From Collinsella aerofaciens (lineage in GTDB: Bacteria > Actinomycetota > Coriobacteriia > Coriobacteriales > Coriobacteriaceae), in contig NZ_JAQLFP010000022.1 in NCBI RefSeq assembly GCF_028207065.1, positions 1-46,479 on the forward strand: DNA of 46,479 nt. Reading direction: 5' to 3'. Shown in pieces: positions 31,450-39,592 of this stretch. Both the position numbers and the translations under genes were made by a program. Below the pieces are notes generated by a model. That model was not told the DNA's origin. It did not search any database and worked only from the letters and a program-made list of their open reading frames with translations. Position 1 is the first letter of the stretch; each line of letters begins with the position of its first letter.

Positions 31450-32472
31450 ATGGCCGACGAACACGAGACCGAAAGCAGGGCATGGGCGATTGAGGCCGCT
31501 GCGGCAGAGGCGGCGTCGCGTGCTGCCGAGGAGGTGCATCGTCCTCCGGTGGTGCCGATGGAGCGCGTGGTCGATCGCGAGGATATCGAACGTGGCGAGC
31601 GCGCCGGCCGCAGGCGCAGCCAGGAGCCAGGCTTTCCGCGCTTTTTTGCCGAGCTCAATCTGGGCCTGATCCTCACGGCGTTCGCCATCGTGGCCTTTAA
31701 AACCCCCAATCACTTTGCCTTCGGCGGCACCTCGGGCGTGTCGGTCATTCTTTCTACGCTGTTCCCGACCCTGCCCGTCGGCGTCTTTATGTGGATTATC
31801 AACGCAATCCTGGTCGTTCTGGGCTTTATCTTTTTGGAGCGCAAGGCGATTCTGTGGAGCGTCTTCGCTTCGTTTGCGCTTTCGGCCTACGTCTCGCTGT
31901 TTGAGCTCTTCATCCCGACGGATGTTTCGATGACGGGCGATATGTGGCTCGACCTGTGTTTTGCCGTTATCTTGCCGGCGCTCGGCAGTGCTATTGTCTT
32001 TGACATTGGCGCCTCGACGGGTGGCACGGACATTCTTGCCATGATCCTCAAACGCCGCACCACGCTCGAGATTGGCCGCGCACTGTTGCTGGTCGATATC
32101 GGCATCGTGACCATCGCGGCTTTCCTGTATGGCCCGCGCGTCGGCCTGTACTGCGTGCTCGGCCTGTTTGCCAAGACGCTTGTGGTCGACAAGGCCATCG
32201 AGAGCATTCACCTGCGCAAGGTCTGCACGATTATTTGCGCCGAACCGCGCAAAGTCGAGGAGTTTATCGTCAAGCATCTCAACCGCACGGCAACGATCAG
32301 CCGTGGCTACGGCGCCTTCTCGGGCAAGTGCGTCACGGTGATCATGAGCGTGCTGAGCCGTCGCGAGGCAGTGCAACTGCGTCGCTATACCCGCGAGATT
32401 GACCCTGGCGCCTTCATCACCATCGTCGATAGCTCCGAAATCGTCGGCAAGGGCTTCCGCGGCACGAACTAG
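31450..32472 (+). CDS. YitT-family membrane protein (DUF161 + DUF2179)
   Basis: A 340-residue protein. The first 65 residues are hydrophilic. About five to six membrane helices follow (residues about 70-240), with the family patterns FAFGGTSGVSVILS, IGASTGGTDILAMIL and YGPRVGLYCVLGLFAKTLVVDK. The C-terminal cytosolic domain, about residues 255-340 (ICAEPRKVEEFIVKHLNRTAT, GAFSGKCVTVIMSVLSRREA), is DUF2179. The family is of unknown function, sometimes annotated as a regulator or transporter. The start ATG 31450 has a GAGGGG stretch upstream. Confidence 0.9.
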   Translation: MADEHETESRAWAIEAAAAEAASRAAEEVHRPPVVPMERVVDREDIERGERAGRRRSQEPGFPRFFAELNLGLILTAFAIVAFKTPNHFAFGGTSGVSVILSTLFPTLPVGVFMWIINAILVVLGFIFLERKAILWSVFASFALSAYVSLFELFIPTDVSMTGDMWLDLCFAVILPALGSAIVFDIGASTGGTDILAMILKRRTTLEIGRALLLVDIGIVTIAAFLYGPRVGLYCVLGLFAKTLVVDKAIESIHLRKVCTIICAEPRKVEEFIVKHLNRTATISRGYGAFSGKCVTVIMSVLSRREAVQLRRYTREIDPGAFITIVDSSEIVGKGFRGTN

Positions 32473-32622
32473 CGCGGACGCACCCTTCGAATCATTGAAT
32501 AAGGCCGGCTACGTTGCAAATCGGCCATCTTGGGGTATTTGTCCCCACATTGGGCGATAATGATGCTAAAGACATCGTTTGCGATCCAGGTGATTCGCTC
32601 TAGATACGAAGGGATGATTTCG

Positions 32623-33963
32623 ATGTTCTGTTCGCAGTGTGGCGCCCCCATGGGCGATAACGACAAGTTCTGCGGCGTGTGCGGTGCCCCTAATACCGAG
32701 GTCAAGGCCGCCGGCCCCGCTTCGCAAGCTCAACCCCAACCCCAACCGCAGGGTCAGCCGTTTGTCCAACCGCAGCCCCAGCCGTTCGTTGCGCCCCAGC
32801 CGGCTATGAACGCGCCCAAGGGCTGCATGGCGCAGGCCTTCAACGATATGCTTAAGGTTCCCGGCGCCCTGGTTCGCGTATGTCAGATTGCCTTTTTGCC
32901 GGCGCTGATCTGCGTCGTGTCGGTGCTGGTGCTGTTTATCCCCGTTATCGGTGGCATCGCGGCGGCCATTGGCTTTTTGCTTGCGTACGTGGCAAGCGTG
33001 TGCGGCGCTGGCTTTGCTATCGAGTGGGGTCGCGACCTGTCGCTCAAGGACGATAACGGCATGGAGCGTCCGCTGCTGCGCTCGACCTCCTTTGGACTGG
33101 GCATCTTCTCGTCTGTCATTACGAACGTGCTCGGGTTCGTGGCCATTATTCCAGTGATTGGCGTGGTGTTCTCGGTGCTTGAGAGCGCTGTGATCGGTGC
33201 CGTTGGTTCGTACTATTACTTCGGTTCGAGCGGCCTCGAGGGCGCACTCATCGGGTCGATGGGTCTGCTTGTCTTTGCCATGATCGTATCGGCGGTGTTA
33301 GGCATTTTCTTTAAGATGTTTGGTGATGCCGCTGTGATGCACTTTGCAGTCGCCGGCCGCGTGGAAAGCGCGTTTTCGCTCGAGAAGGTCTGGAAGTCTT
33401 ATAAGGCCAACCTGGGCAAGCTGTTCTGTGCCTCGATTCTTCCCGAGTTCTTGACGGGCATTGTTTCCAATATCATCACCTGGATTTTCACCGCCATCTT
33501 TGGCGCCATTGCTACGTTTGGTATGTATAGCTATTACTATCGCCCCACGGGTCTTGAGGCAATCATTGAGGGTGGCGGCATTACGCTCATCCTGTTCTTG
33601 ATGATCGTCGCCTTTGTTACCGTGTTCCTGAATGTGTTTGGCACGATGCTCAAGTATCGCGCCATTGGTTACTGGGCAGCGCGCCATGCCAGCGAGTGGG
33701 CCGATGAGGATACCGACGATGTCCTGACGTTTGTGCTCCCGGGTGAGAAGAAGCCTGCTCCTGCGGGGTTCAATCCCACGGCCGCCACTGGAGCTGCACC
33801 TGCCCCGGCACCCGCGCCTGCCCCGGCACCCGCGCCTGCACCTGTCCAAGCACCCGCACCGGCGCCCGAGGCGACGCCTGCGGAACCCGATTGGAATGCC
33901 GTTGCCACGCCGGCGGATGAGCCGGGCGATAGTCCTGCTGCCGAAAACAATCAAACCGAATAG
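32623..33963 (+). CDS. Zinc-ribbon membrane protein with Pro/Gln linker and DUF4013-like region
   Basis: About 446 residues. An N-terminal zinc ribbon (CSQCGAPMGDNDKFCGVCG, residues about 3-21, four Cys) leads into a Pro/Gln-rich linker to about residue 65, then a DUF4013-like region with about eight hydrophobic segments, and a C-terminal tail with an (Ala-Pro) repeat. The tail is encoded partly by two exact 18-bp repeats at 33799-33834. Expected to be a membrane protein with the zinc ribbon in the cytosol. Function unknown. ATG 32623 is preferred, with AAGGGATG upstream; ATG 32614 is in frame and possible. A terminator follows at 33971. Confidence 0.8.
   Translation: MFCSQCGAPMGDNDKFCGVCGAPNTEVKAAGPASQAQPQPQPQGQPFVQPQPQPFVAPQPAMNAPKGCMAQAFNDMLKVPGALVRVCQIAFLPALICVVSVLVLFIPVIGGIAAAIGFLLAYVASVCGAGFAIEWGRDLSLKDDNGMERPLLRSTSFGLGIFSSVITNVLGFVAIIPVIGVVFSVLESAVIGAVGSYYYFGSSGLEGALIGSMGLLVFAMIVSAVLGIFFKMFGDAAVMHFAVAGRVESAFSLEKVWKSYKANLGKLFCASILPEFLTGIVSNIITWIFTAIFGAIATFGMYSYYYRPTGLEAIIEGGGITLILFLMIVAFVTVFLNVFGTMLKYRAIGYWAARHASEWADEDTDDVLTFVLPGEKKPAPAGFNPTAATGAAPAPAPAPAPAPAPAPVQAPAPAPEATPAEPDWNAVATPADEPGDSPAAENNQTE
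33799..33834 (+). repeat. Two exact 18-bp tandem repeats encoding Ala-Pro pairs
   Basis: Copies at 33799-33816 and 33817-33834, followed by a degraded third. They lie in frame in the C-terminal tail of the zinc-ribbon protein and lengthen an Ala-Pro run. The 18-bp period keeps the frame, so copy number could vary between strains. Confidence 0.75.
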
Positions 33964-33970
33964 TCGGTCG

Positions 33971-34006
33971 AGGCGCCCTGGGCAACTGAGCCCGGGGTGC
34001 CTTTTT
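33971..34006 (+). terminator. Rho-independent terminator between the two zinc-ribbon genes
   Basis: AGGCGCCCTGGGC (33971-33983) pairs with GCCCGGGGTGCCT (33990-34002), with two mismatches and a 6-nt loop, followed by TTTTT. Confidence 0.8.
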
Positions 34007-34158
34007 CTACCGTGGAAGCAAGAAAATGCCTGGGAAAACGGTTGCAGCAAAAAATCTCGGAAATTGGTCAATGTTGCGCAACAACGTCGCGGCTATTGTT
34101 GAGAACATAGACGTGTAAGGTTTGAAGGCGTGCAACGCCTTAGGAAAAGGAGAAGCTT

Positions 34159-34806
34159 ATGTTCTGTCCCACTTGTGGTTCTCCCATTTCGGATGATGCC
34201 AAATTCTGCCCTGTCTGCGGTTCTGCCATCGGTGCCGCCTCCGCTGCTCCTGCTCCGCAGCCCGCACCTCAGCCCCAGCCTGCTCCGCAGCCCACGCAGA
34301 TTCAGCCCACTCCGGTTCAGGCAGTTCAGCCCCAGCCTCAGCAGCAGTACACCGGCCAGCAGCAGTATGCTCAGCAGCCTGCGCCTGCCCCGATGGGCTA
34401 TGCTCCGATTAAGACCGACCGTGGCGTGATCGGTTGGCTCCTGCTTTCCATCGTGACCTGCGGCATCTATTCGTATTACTTCCTCTATTGCCTTGCCCGC
34501 GACATCAATGTCATGTGCCAGGATGACGGCGATTCCACGCCGGGTCTGGCAGCATTCATCTTGCTGTCGTTCGTGACCTGCGGCTTCTACGGACTCTACT
34601 GGTACTACAAGATTGGTAACCGCCTGCAGGCTAATGCCCCTCGCTATGGCCTGATGTTCCAGGAGAACGGCACCACCGTTCTTATGTGGCAGATTGTCGG
34701 CGCGCTGCTGTGCGGCCTTGGCCCCATCTTTGCCATGAACATCATCATCAAGAACACCAATGCCATGGCAACGGCTTACAACGCCCGTCTTGGCGCTCGT
34801 GCCTAA
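34159..34806 (+). CDS. Zinc-ribbon DUF4234-type membrane protein
   Basis: A 215-residue protein. An N-terminal zinc ribbon (CPTCGSPISDDAKFCPVCG, four Cys at about 3-21) is followed by a Pro/Gln/Ala-rich linker to about residue 88, then the DUF4234 region with SIVTCGIYSYYFLYCLARDIN and SFVTCGFYGLYWYYKIGNRLQ, two similar helix pairs, and a last hydrophobic segment near residue 180. Family function is unknown. AAAAGGAGAAGCTT precedes ATG 34159, and a hairpin AAGGCGT-GCA-ACGCCTT sits about 20 bp before it. It overlaps the DUF2752 gene by 8 bp. Its zinc ribbon is similar to that of the preceding gene. Confidence 0.85.
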   Translation: MFCPTCGSPISDDAKFCPVCGSAIGAASAAPAPQPAPQPQPAPQPTQIQPTPVQAVQPQPQQQYTGQQQYAQQPAPAPMGYAPIKTDRGVIGWLLLSIVTCGIYSYYFLYCLARDINVMCQDDGDSTPGLAAFILLSFVTCGFYGLYWYYKIGNRLQANAPRYGLMFQENGTTVLMWQIVGALLCGLGPIFAMNIIIKNTNAMATAYNARLGARA

Positions 34807-35296
34807 CGACAAGAGCGGCGTGAACAGCTCTCAGGGACATAAGGGCGCGGCGGAGCTCATTCGCCGCGCCCTTCCTTGCATCGGCGCGCTCTTTGTCGCC
34901 TGGCTCGCACTTTACCTGCTCGATATCGGCTGCGTGTTTCGCCTGATGACGGGCATTCCCTGTCCGGGATGTGGCATGACGAGGGCCTGGCTGGCGGCGC
35001 TGCGCCTCGATTTTTCGGCGGCCTTTGCCTACCATCCGCTGTTTTGGGTGGTGCCGATTGCGTTTGCGCTCGCGTTCGTGCGCGAGGAGGTGGCATCGAG
35101 CAAGCTAAAGCGTGGCATCGACATTGCGGTTATTGTTTTGTGTGTGCTGGTCGTTGCCGTATGGATCGTGCGCCTTATCAACCCGGCAGACGCGGGCCTG
35201 CTCTTTGGTGGGCACGCTCCCGCCGGAGTTCCCACCGATATCATCCACCTCGAAACCCCACGCTGGCTCACCATCCTTCGCTCTTACCTGTCGTGA
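34799..35296 (+). CDS. DUF2752-family membrane protein
   Basis: About 165 residues with three hydrophobic segments. The family signature is FRLMTGIPCPGCGMTRAWLAAL (about residues 45-66), with the CPGCG motif. Function unknown. The start is uncertain: GTG 34799 overlaps the end of the previous gene and has no good ribosome-binding site, so translation may be coupled; GTG 34820 is also possible. Ends just before a strong bidirectional terminator. Confidence 0.8.
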   Translation: MPNDKSGVNSSQGHKGAAELIRRALPCIGALFVAWLALYLLDIGCVFRLMTGIPCPGCGMTRAWLAALRLDFSAAFAYHPLFWVVPIAFALAFVREEVASSKLKRGIDIAVIVLCVLVVAVWIVRLINPADAGLLFGGHAPAGVPTDIIHLETPRWLTILRSYLS

Positions 35297-35328
35297 CGGA
35301 GGACGCGCTAGAAAAGCGTTCGACACAT

Positions 35329-35367
35329 AAGCGGGGGCGAACGTTGAGATAACGTTCGCCCCCGCTT
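35329..35367. terminator. Strong bidirectional terminator between convergent genes
   Basis: A perfect 17-bp stem, AAGCGGGGGCGAACGTT (35329-35345) with its complement (35351-35367), and a 5-nt loop. It lies between the plus-strand DUF2752 gene and the minus-strand M20 gene. Confidence 0.92.
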
Positions 35368-35402
35368 TGCTCTAGCCAGGTTGTTATGGGTAGGCGTGAC
35401 GG

Positions 35403-36866
35403 CTACTCGTCGCGCTTCTCCTCGTGGCGAGCGGCGGCCCGCGCATCGTGGATGCCCTTGATGGCAGCATGGCGGGCGGTGCGGGCGTCGTGCATGGCGT
35501 CGCGGGCCTCGGCGGCCGTTGCCTTGGCAGAGCGCAGCTTGGCGGCCAGGTCGGGATTGGTCTCGGCAACCGCGGCGATTGTGGGGCCGTCGAGCTCCTC
35601 TTGCGTGGGCTCGGCCAAAAAGTCGATGGCATACTGGGCGGCTACCATGGATCCCTTGGCGAGCACGCTCTCGTCGATCTTGTAGAAGCAGGAGTGCTGG
35701 GCATAGGTGGCGCCAATCTGGGGGTTGCGCGTGCCAACAAAGGCGAGCACGCCCGGCACGCGGCGCAGGTACTCCGAGAAATCCTCGCCCGAAAGCGTGC
35801 CGCGGTAATGGCCCTCGCCTGCGGGGCTCAGGCACTTGAGCACAGCTTGGCGGCAGCGCTCGCTCGAGGCGGCATCGTTTTCGACCTTGTAGTTGGCGAT
35901 GGTGTAGTCGGTGAGTTCGGCCTCGGCGCCTAGTGCTGCTGCGGTGTGCTCCACGATGCGGCGCATAAGCTCGGGCATTTCCTCATGCGTCTTGTCGCCA
36001 TAGGTGCGCACTGTGCCGGCGAGGTACGCCGTGCCGGCGATAACGTTGCGCGCGGTGCCGCCGTGCAGTTCGCCGACGGTGATGACGGCGGGTTCGTAGG
36101 GGCTAATCTCGCGCGAGACGATGGTCTGCAGGGCGTTGACGATTTCGGCGGCAACCATAACGGCGTCGTGGCCGCGCTGGGGCATGGCGCCGTGGCATGA
36201 GGTGCCGCGGACATCAATGCGGAACCAGTCGGTGTTTGCCATGCGCGGACCGGGCTCGCAGCTCACGGTGCCGGCATCGACCTCGCTCCAGATGTGCGCG
36301 GCATAGGCACCGTCGACACCATCGAGTACGCCCGTGCCGATCATGAGCTTGGCGCCCTGGCCGTTTTCCTCGCTGGGCTGGAATACGATACGAATCTCGC
36401 CGTGGATGTCATCGGTCATGTGGCGCAGGATTTGCAGCGTGCCGAGCATCATGGCGATATGACAGTCGTGACCGCAGGCGTGCATGCAGCCCTCATTGAC
36501 GCTGGCGAACTCCTCGCCGGTCTGCTCGGTGACAGGCAGGGCGTCGATGTCGGCGCGCAGCAGGATGCGGCGGCGCGGCGTGCCGTCCTCGCGGTAGGCA
36601 TCGGGCGCGGTGCCGCGAAGCGTTGCCACCAAGCCAGTCTTGAGCGGACGCTCGTAGGGGATATTCATGGCGTCGAGCTGGTTGGCGATGTCGGAAGTCG
36701 TGCGCTCCTCGGCAAGGCTCAGCTCCGGGTGCTTATGGAAGTGCCGGCGCTGCTTGATGATGTAGGGTTCAAACTCGGCTGCGATATCCTGGATGGCCGC
36801 GGTGACGTCGTCTGCCGCGCGAACCTCGGTTGCCGCCATAATTTGCTGTGCCTTGGTCTTCGTCAT
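35403..36866 (-). CDS. M20-family amidohydrolase/peptidase with a charged C-terminal extension
   Basis: About 487 residues. Typical M20D aminoacyl- or aryl-amidohydrolase: HFHKHPELSLAEERT near residue 45, RADIDALPVTE, the Cys/His metal motif MHACGHDCHIAMMLG, and FQPSEENGQGAKLM. Family members are normally about 390-400 residues. Here about 65 extra residues at the C-terminus, after FLAEP, are rich in Ala, Arg, Glu, Asp and His and probably helical. The start is ATG 36866, chosen because AAGGAG lies 11 nt upstream and the HFHKHP motif falls at its normal position; longer forms extend into the neighbouring gene. Substrate unknown. Confidence 0.9.
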   Translation of the reverse strand: MTKTKAQQIMAATEVRAADDVTAAIQDIAAEFEPYIIKQRRHFHKHPELSLAEERTTSDIANQLDAMNIPYERPLKTGLVATLRGTAPDAYREDGTPRRRILLRADIDALPVTEQTGEEFASVNEGCMHACGHDCHIAMMLGTLQILRHMTDDIHGEIRIVFQPSEENGQGAKLMIGTGVLDGVDGAYAAHIWSEVDAGTVSCEPGPRMANTDWFRIDVRGTSCHGAMPQRGHDAVMVAAEIVNALQTIVSREISPYEPAVITVGELHGGTARNVIAGTAYLAGTVRTYGDKTHEEMPELMRRIVEHTAAALGAEAELTDYTIANYKVENDAASSERCRQAVLKCLSPAGEGHYRGTLSGEDFSEYLRRVPGVLAFVGTRNPQIGATYAQHSCFYKIDESVLAKGSMVAAQYAIDFLAEPTQEELDGPTIAAVAETNPDLAAKLRSAKATAAEARDAMHDARTARHAAIKGIHDARAAARHEEKRDE

Positions 36867-37034
36867 GGTCGATTTGCTCCTTGCTGGCTCGATCGCAAAA
36901 TCGTACAGGCTCTCTCCAGTATGCCACCTGCCGCTAGGGCTGGTAAAGTTGCCGTTTGCCGCTTGGGGTTTTGTTGCAAGGGCGGGGGAGTACACTCGGG
37001 GGTGTTGAATTACCTGCCAGAGATGGGGATGCTC

Positions 37035-38672
37035 ATGCAGCATATCGATCGGATTATCCGCTCCAAGAACGTTTTTACCGCCCAAGACGGTATCGATACC
37101 GCCCGCGAGCTGGCGATCGCCATCGCGGGTGATCGCATCGTCGCAGTCGGCGCGCCCGATGACGTGATTGCCGCCGCTCCCGCCGTCACGCCGGTTATCG
37201 ACTATGGCGAGCAGTTTGTCTGTCCCGGTTTCCATGATGCGCACCTGCACTTCTTCCATACCTCGGTTGGCTCCTCGCCGTACATGCTCATGGATATGGG
37301 CACATCAGAGGCGGCGCTGGTGCAGCATGCGCTCGAGTTTTCCCAGGACCTGCCCGACGACGCCTGGGTCGTGACGCAGGGCTGGCGCGACTACCGTTGG
37401 GACCCGCCCGAGCATCCTAGCAAGGCGTCGCTCGATGTGGCATTCCCCGATCGTCCCTGCGTTATGTATTCGGGCGACGGGCACACGCTTTGGCTCAACA
37501 GCCGTGCACTCGAGGCGCTCGGCGTCACGCGCGACAGTGAGCCGCCGGCGGGCGGCAGCTACGACAAGGACGCAAACGGCGAGCTCACGGGCATTGCTCA
37601 CGAGGCAGCTGCTATGCAGCTGCTACCGCGCTGCCTTGAGTGGCTGGGCGAGGATCGCATCGCAAGCGCTTACGCCGATCAAATGAGGCGGATGGCCGAG
37701 CAGGGCATCACCTCGATATGCGATATGTCGCTCATGCCCATGCCGGGCTGCGATTTTATCCGCGATGACGTCTACGACAAACTGCAGGCAGCTGGCAAAC
37801 TGGGCATCCGTGCCCATCTGTTCCCCACGTTGCTGGATGACCAATCGCGCTTAGAAGAACTGCAGACCCGCTACGCGAACAACGCGCTGCTCTCGGCGCC
37901 TGGTTTTAAGCAGTTCTTCGACGGCGTCTCGAGCGAACACACGGCCTATCTCACCGATCCCTATACCAACCCGCGCTTCCCGGGCGATCAAGGTCGCCTG
38001 ACGGTTCCCGTCGAGCGCATGCGCAAGCTGGTCCTGGCGGCAGCCGAGCGCGGCCACACCGTGCGCATCCACGTTATCGGCGACGGCGCCATCCATGCCG
38101 CACTCGATATCTTTGAGGAGGCGGCAGAGCTCTACGGCTTGCCCCAGCACGGCCATAATACGCTTGAGCATTTGGAGAATCTGCTGCCCGAGGACATCGA
38201 TCGTCTGCGCAAACTCAACGTCATTGCCTCGAGCCAGCCCTGTCATATCACACTCGACCCGGGTGGTCCGGAGCGCGACCTGGGCTTGGAGCGTAGCCGC
38301 ATCATGTGGCCGTTTGCGACCTATAAGCAGCGCGGCATCCGCCAAGCCTTCGGCACCGATAGCCCCATCACAGCCGTTACCAGCATGAACGTGCTCTACA
38401 CGGCTATCACCCGCCAAGACCCCCGCAGCCACTGGCCCGAGGGCGGTTGGCTGCCGAGCGAGCGTATCGATGCGGCAACGGCTCTGCGCAACTACACCCT
38501 GGGCAGCGCCTATGCAGCGGGCGACGAGCAAAACCTCGGCAGCCTAGAACCCGGCAAATACGCCGACCTGGTAGTCCTGGACCAAAACCCACTCACCATC
38601 GACCCCCAAGAACTCCAAGCCACCAAAGTCCAAGCCACCTACCTAGCCGGCAACCTGATCTACGAGCGCTAA
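37035..38672 (+). CDS. YtcJ-like amidohydrolase (Amidohydro_3 family)
   Basis: About 545 residues. A metal-dependent amidohydrolase: CPGFHDAHLHF (near residue 65) carries the HxH metal ligands, HVIGDGAIHAALDIFEEA and HLENLLP are later His-containing motifs, and AFGTDSPITAV has the conserved Asp. The N- and C-terminal strands (RIIRSKNVFT; PGKYADLVVLDQNP) form the small beta-sandwich. Family members act on varied amides; no substrate can be assigned. The start is ATG 37035 on a GGGGA site 5 nt upstream; ATG 37023 or 37029 are alternatives. It is divergent from the M20 gene, with about 170 bp between them. Confidence 0.88.
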   Translation: MQHIDRIIRSKNVFTAQDGIDTARELAIAIAGDRIVAVGAPDDVIAAAPAVTPVIDYGEQFVCPGFHDAHLHFFHTSVGSSPYMLMDMGTSEAALVQHALEFSQDLPDDAWVVTQGWRDYRWDPPEHPSKASLDVAFPDRPCVMYSGDGHTLWLNSRALEALGVTRDSEPPAGGSYDKDANGELTGIAHEAAAMQLLPRCLEWLGEDRIASAYADQMRRMAEQGITSICDMSLMPMPGCDFIRDDVYDKLQAAGKLGIRAHLFPTLLDDQSRLEELQTRYANNALLSAPGFKQFFDGVSSEHTAYLTDPYTNPRFPGDQGRLTVPVERMRKLVLAAAERGHTVRIHVIGDGAIHAALDIFEEAAELYGLPQHGHNTLEHLENLLPEDIDRLRKLNVIASSQPCHITLDPGGPERDLGLERSRIMWPFATYKQRGIRQAFGTDSPITAVTSMNVLYTAITRQDPRSHWPEGGWLPSERIDAATALRNYTLGSAYAAGDEQNLGSLEPGKYADLVVLDQNPLTIDPQELQATKVQATYLAGNLIYER

Positions 38673-38691
38673 GTATTCATGTCTTACCGTT

Positions 38692-38739
38692 AAACGCGGC
38701 TCGGGCAGCTTATTTTGGGATGGCGCTCGAGCCGCGTTT
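38692..38739 (+). terminator. Terminator after the YtcJ-like amidohydrolase gene
   Basis: Perfect 12-bp arms AAACGCGGCTCG (38692-38703) and CGAGCCGCGTTT (38728-38739) with a 24-nt loop, followed by GTTTG. The loop is long for a terminator. Confidence 0.7.
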
Positions 38740-38785
38740 GTTTGCAAATGGGGGGTTCGTTAGGAGCGTCCCCGCCCTGCTTGAT

Positions 38786-38823
38786 TTGGGCGCGGGGCGG
38801 AGGCGCCGCCGCCCCGCGCCCAA
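38786..38823. repeat. GC-rich 15-bp hairpin
   Basis: TTGGGCGCGGGGCGG (38786-38800) pairs perfectly with its complement at 38809-38823 around an 8-nt loop that itself contains GGCGCC. No T-run follows. It is the first of the structured elements in the region upstream of groES. Confidence 0.8.
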
Positions 38824-38929
38824 TTTGGACAGCAGCAATGCTATCTCTAGGTGTTTTGCATACTTTCCATTACGAATTGCATAAAAAGGCTGGGATGTTC
38901 TTCCGGATCCTGATGTACCCCCGTCCGCG

Positions 38930-39167
38930 CCGTGCAAAAAACGGAGTATTCAGCACCGCGAGCTCTGCCTGTGCCGCTGCGGCTGAGTAACGTTGCAGAG
39001 ATTGACGTCATTTTGTGCTCCGGTGCGGCGTGAGGCATGCCTTTCTGTCCTGACGGGGTTTGCCTGCCGACCAAAATCGCCGGCCGAAGGCGTCCTTGGG
39101 ACCAATATGGTGTGTCCGGCACGTATGCAGCCGTCCTAGTCTGCTGAATACTCCCAAAAATGCACGG
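38930..39167. repeat. 238-bp element with imperfect inverted ends
   Basis: GGAGTATTCAGCA (38943-38955) is repeated inverted at 39142-39154, and the outer CCGTGCA (38930-38936) pairs with TGCACGG (39161-39167). Six unmatched A-rich bases separate the two blocks on each side. No open reading frame or target duplication was recognised. The block AGTATTCAGCA resembles AGTATGCGGCA at the ends of the element at 19269-19399. Confidence 0.6.
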
Positions 39168-39244
39168 TGCTCCCCAGGGGACCCGTGCGCGCAGCGAAAA
39201 CCATGCACATGTCGCTATCCGCATCGCCATTTTGCTGCACTGAC

Positions 39245-39455
39245 TTTTCTGAATGCCGGGCCCGAATTAGTTAACCTGCCTCCCGTGTGGCTCCGGAGGG
39301 GCGGGGCATAAGGTTTATCGCGAGTTCCGCACGAGCCGAAGGCCACTTAATGTGGCCTTCGTGCGAGCAGGACTGCCCGAGCAGGAAACCTTATGCCCCG
39401 CCCCTCCGGAGCCACACGGGAGGCATCGCTAAGTTATCCCCCGGCATTCAGAAAA
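39245..39455. repeat. 211-bp palindrome with nested hairpin upstream of groES
   Basis: Perfect 39-bp arms at 39278-39316 and 39386-39424 are flanked by a further perfect 16-bp pair (39245-39260 with 39440-39455). At the centre CGAAGGCCAC (39337-39346) pairs with GTGGCCTTCG (39352-39361). Only the segments between these blocks are unpaired. The element could extrude as a cruciform or fold as RNA. It ends about 140 bp before groES. Confidence 0.9.
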
Positions 39456-39551
39456 TCTAAGTGCCAAAAAATAAGATTTTTTGACTCCGTGTTGTATAAC
39501 CCGCCATTCGTGGGTACCATTCAACGCGTACGCAAACAAAAAGGGTTAATT

Positions 39552-39570
39552 CGCGCGGCATAACCGCGCG
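39552..39570 (+). promoter_or_regulatory. Leader hairpin directly before the groES ribosome-binding site
   Basis: CGCGCGG (39552-39558) pairs with CCGCGCG (39564-39570) around CATAA, about 10 nt before AGGAGG. It may influence mRNA stability or translation of groES. A thermosensor role is not shown. Confidence 0.5.
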
Positions 39571-39592
39571 GCCCAAAAAGGAGGAAACAAGC

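Larger units (their letters stand above)
38740..39592. other. Long non-coding region upstream of groES
   Basis: About 850 bp without a convincing gene. It holds a GC-rich hairpin (38786-38823), an element with inverted ends (38930-39167), a 211-bp palindrome (39245-39455), AT-rich promoter-like sequence (TATAAC at 39495-39500, without a matched -35) and a leader hairpin (39552-39570). No CIRCE sequence was found. Confidence 0.7.

Noticed and set aside
36294..37022. N-terminal extension of the YtcJ-like amidohydrolase
   Set aside because: It would overlap the M20 gene on the opposite strand and has no ribosome-binding site. The family N-terminus begins near 37035.
39245..39455. The long palindrome upstream of groES as a tRNA or insertion sequence
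   Set aside because: No cloverleaf or conserved tRNA blocks, and no transposase frame is present.
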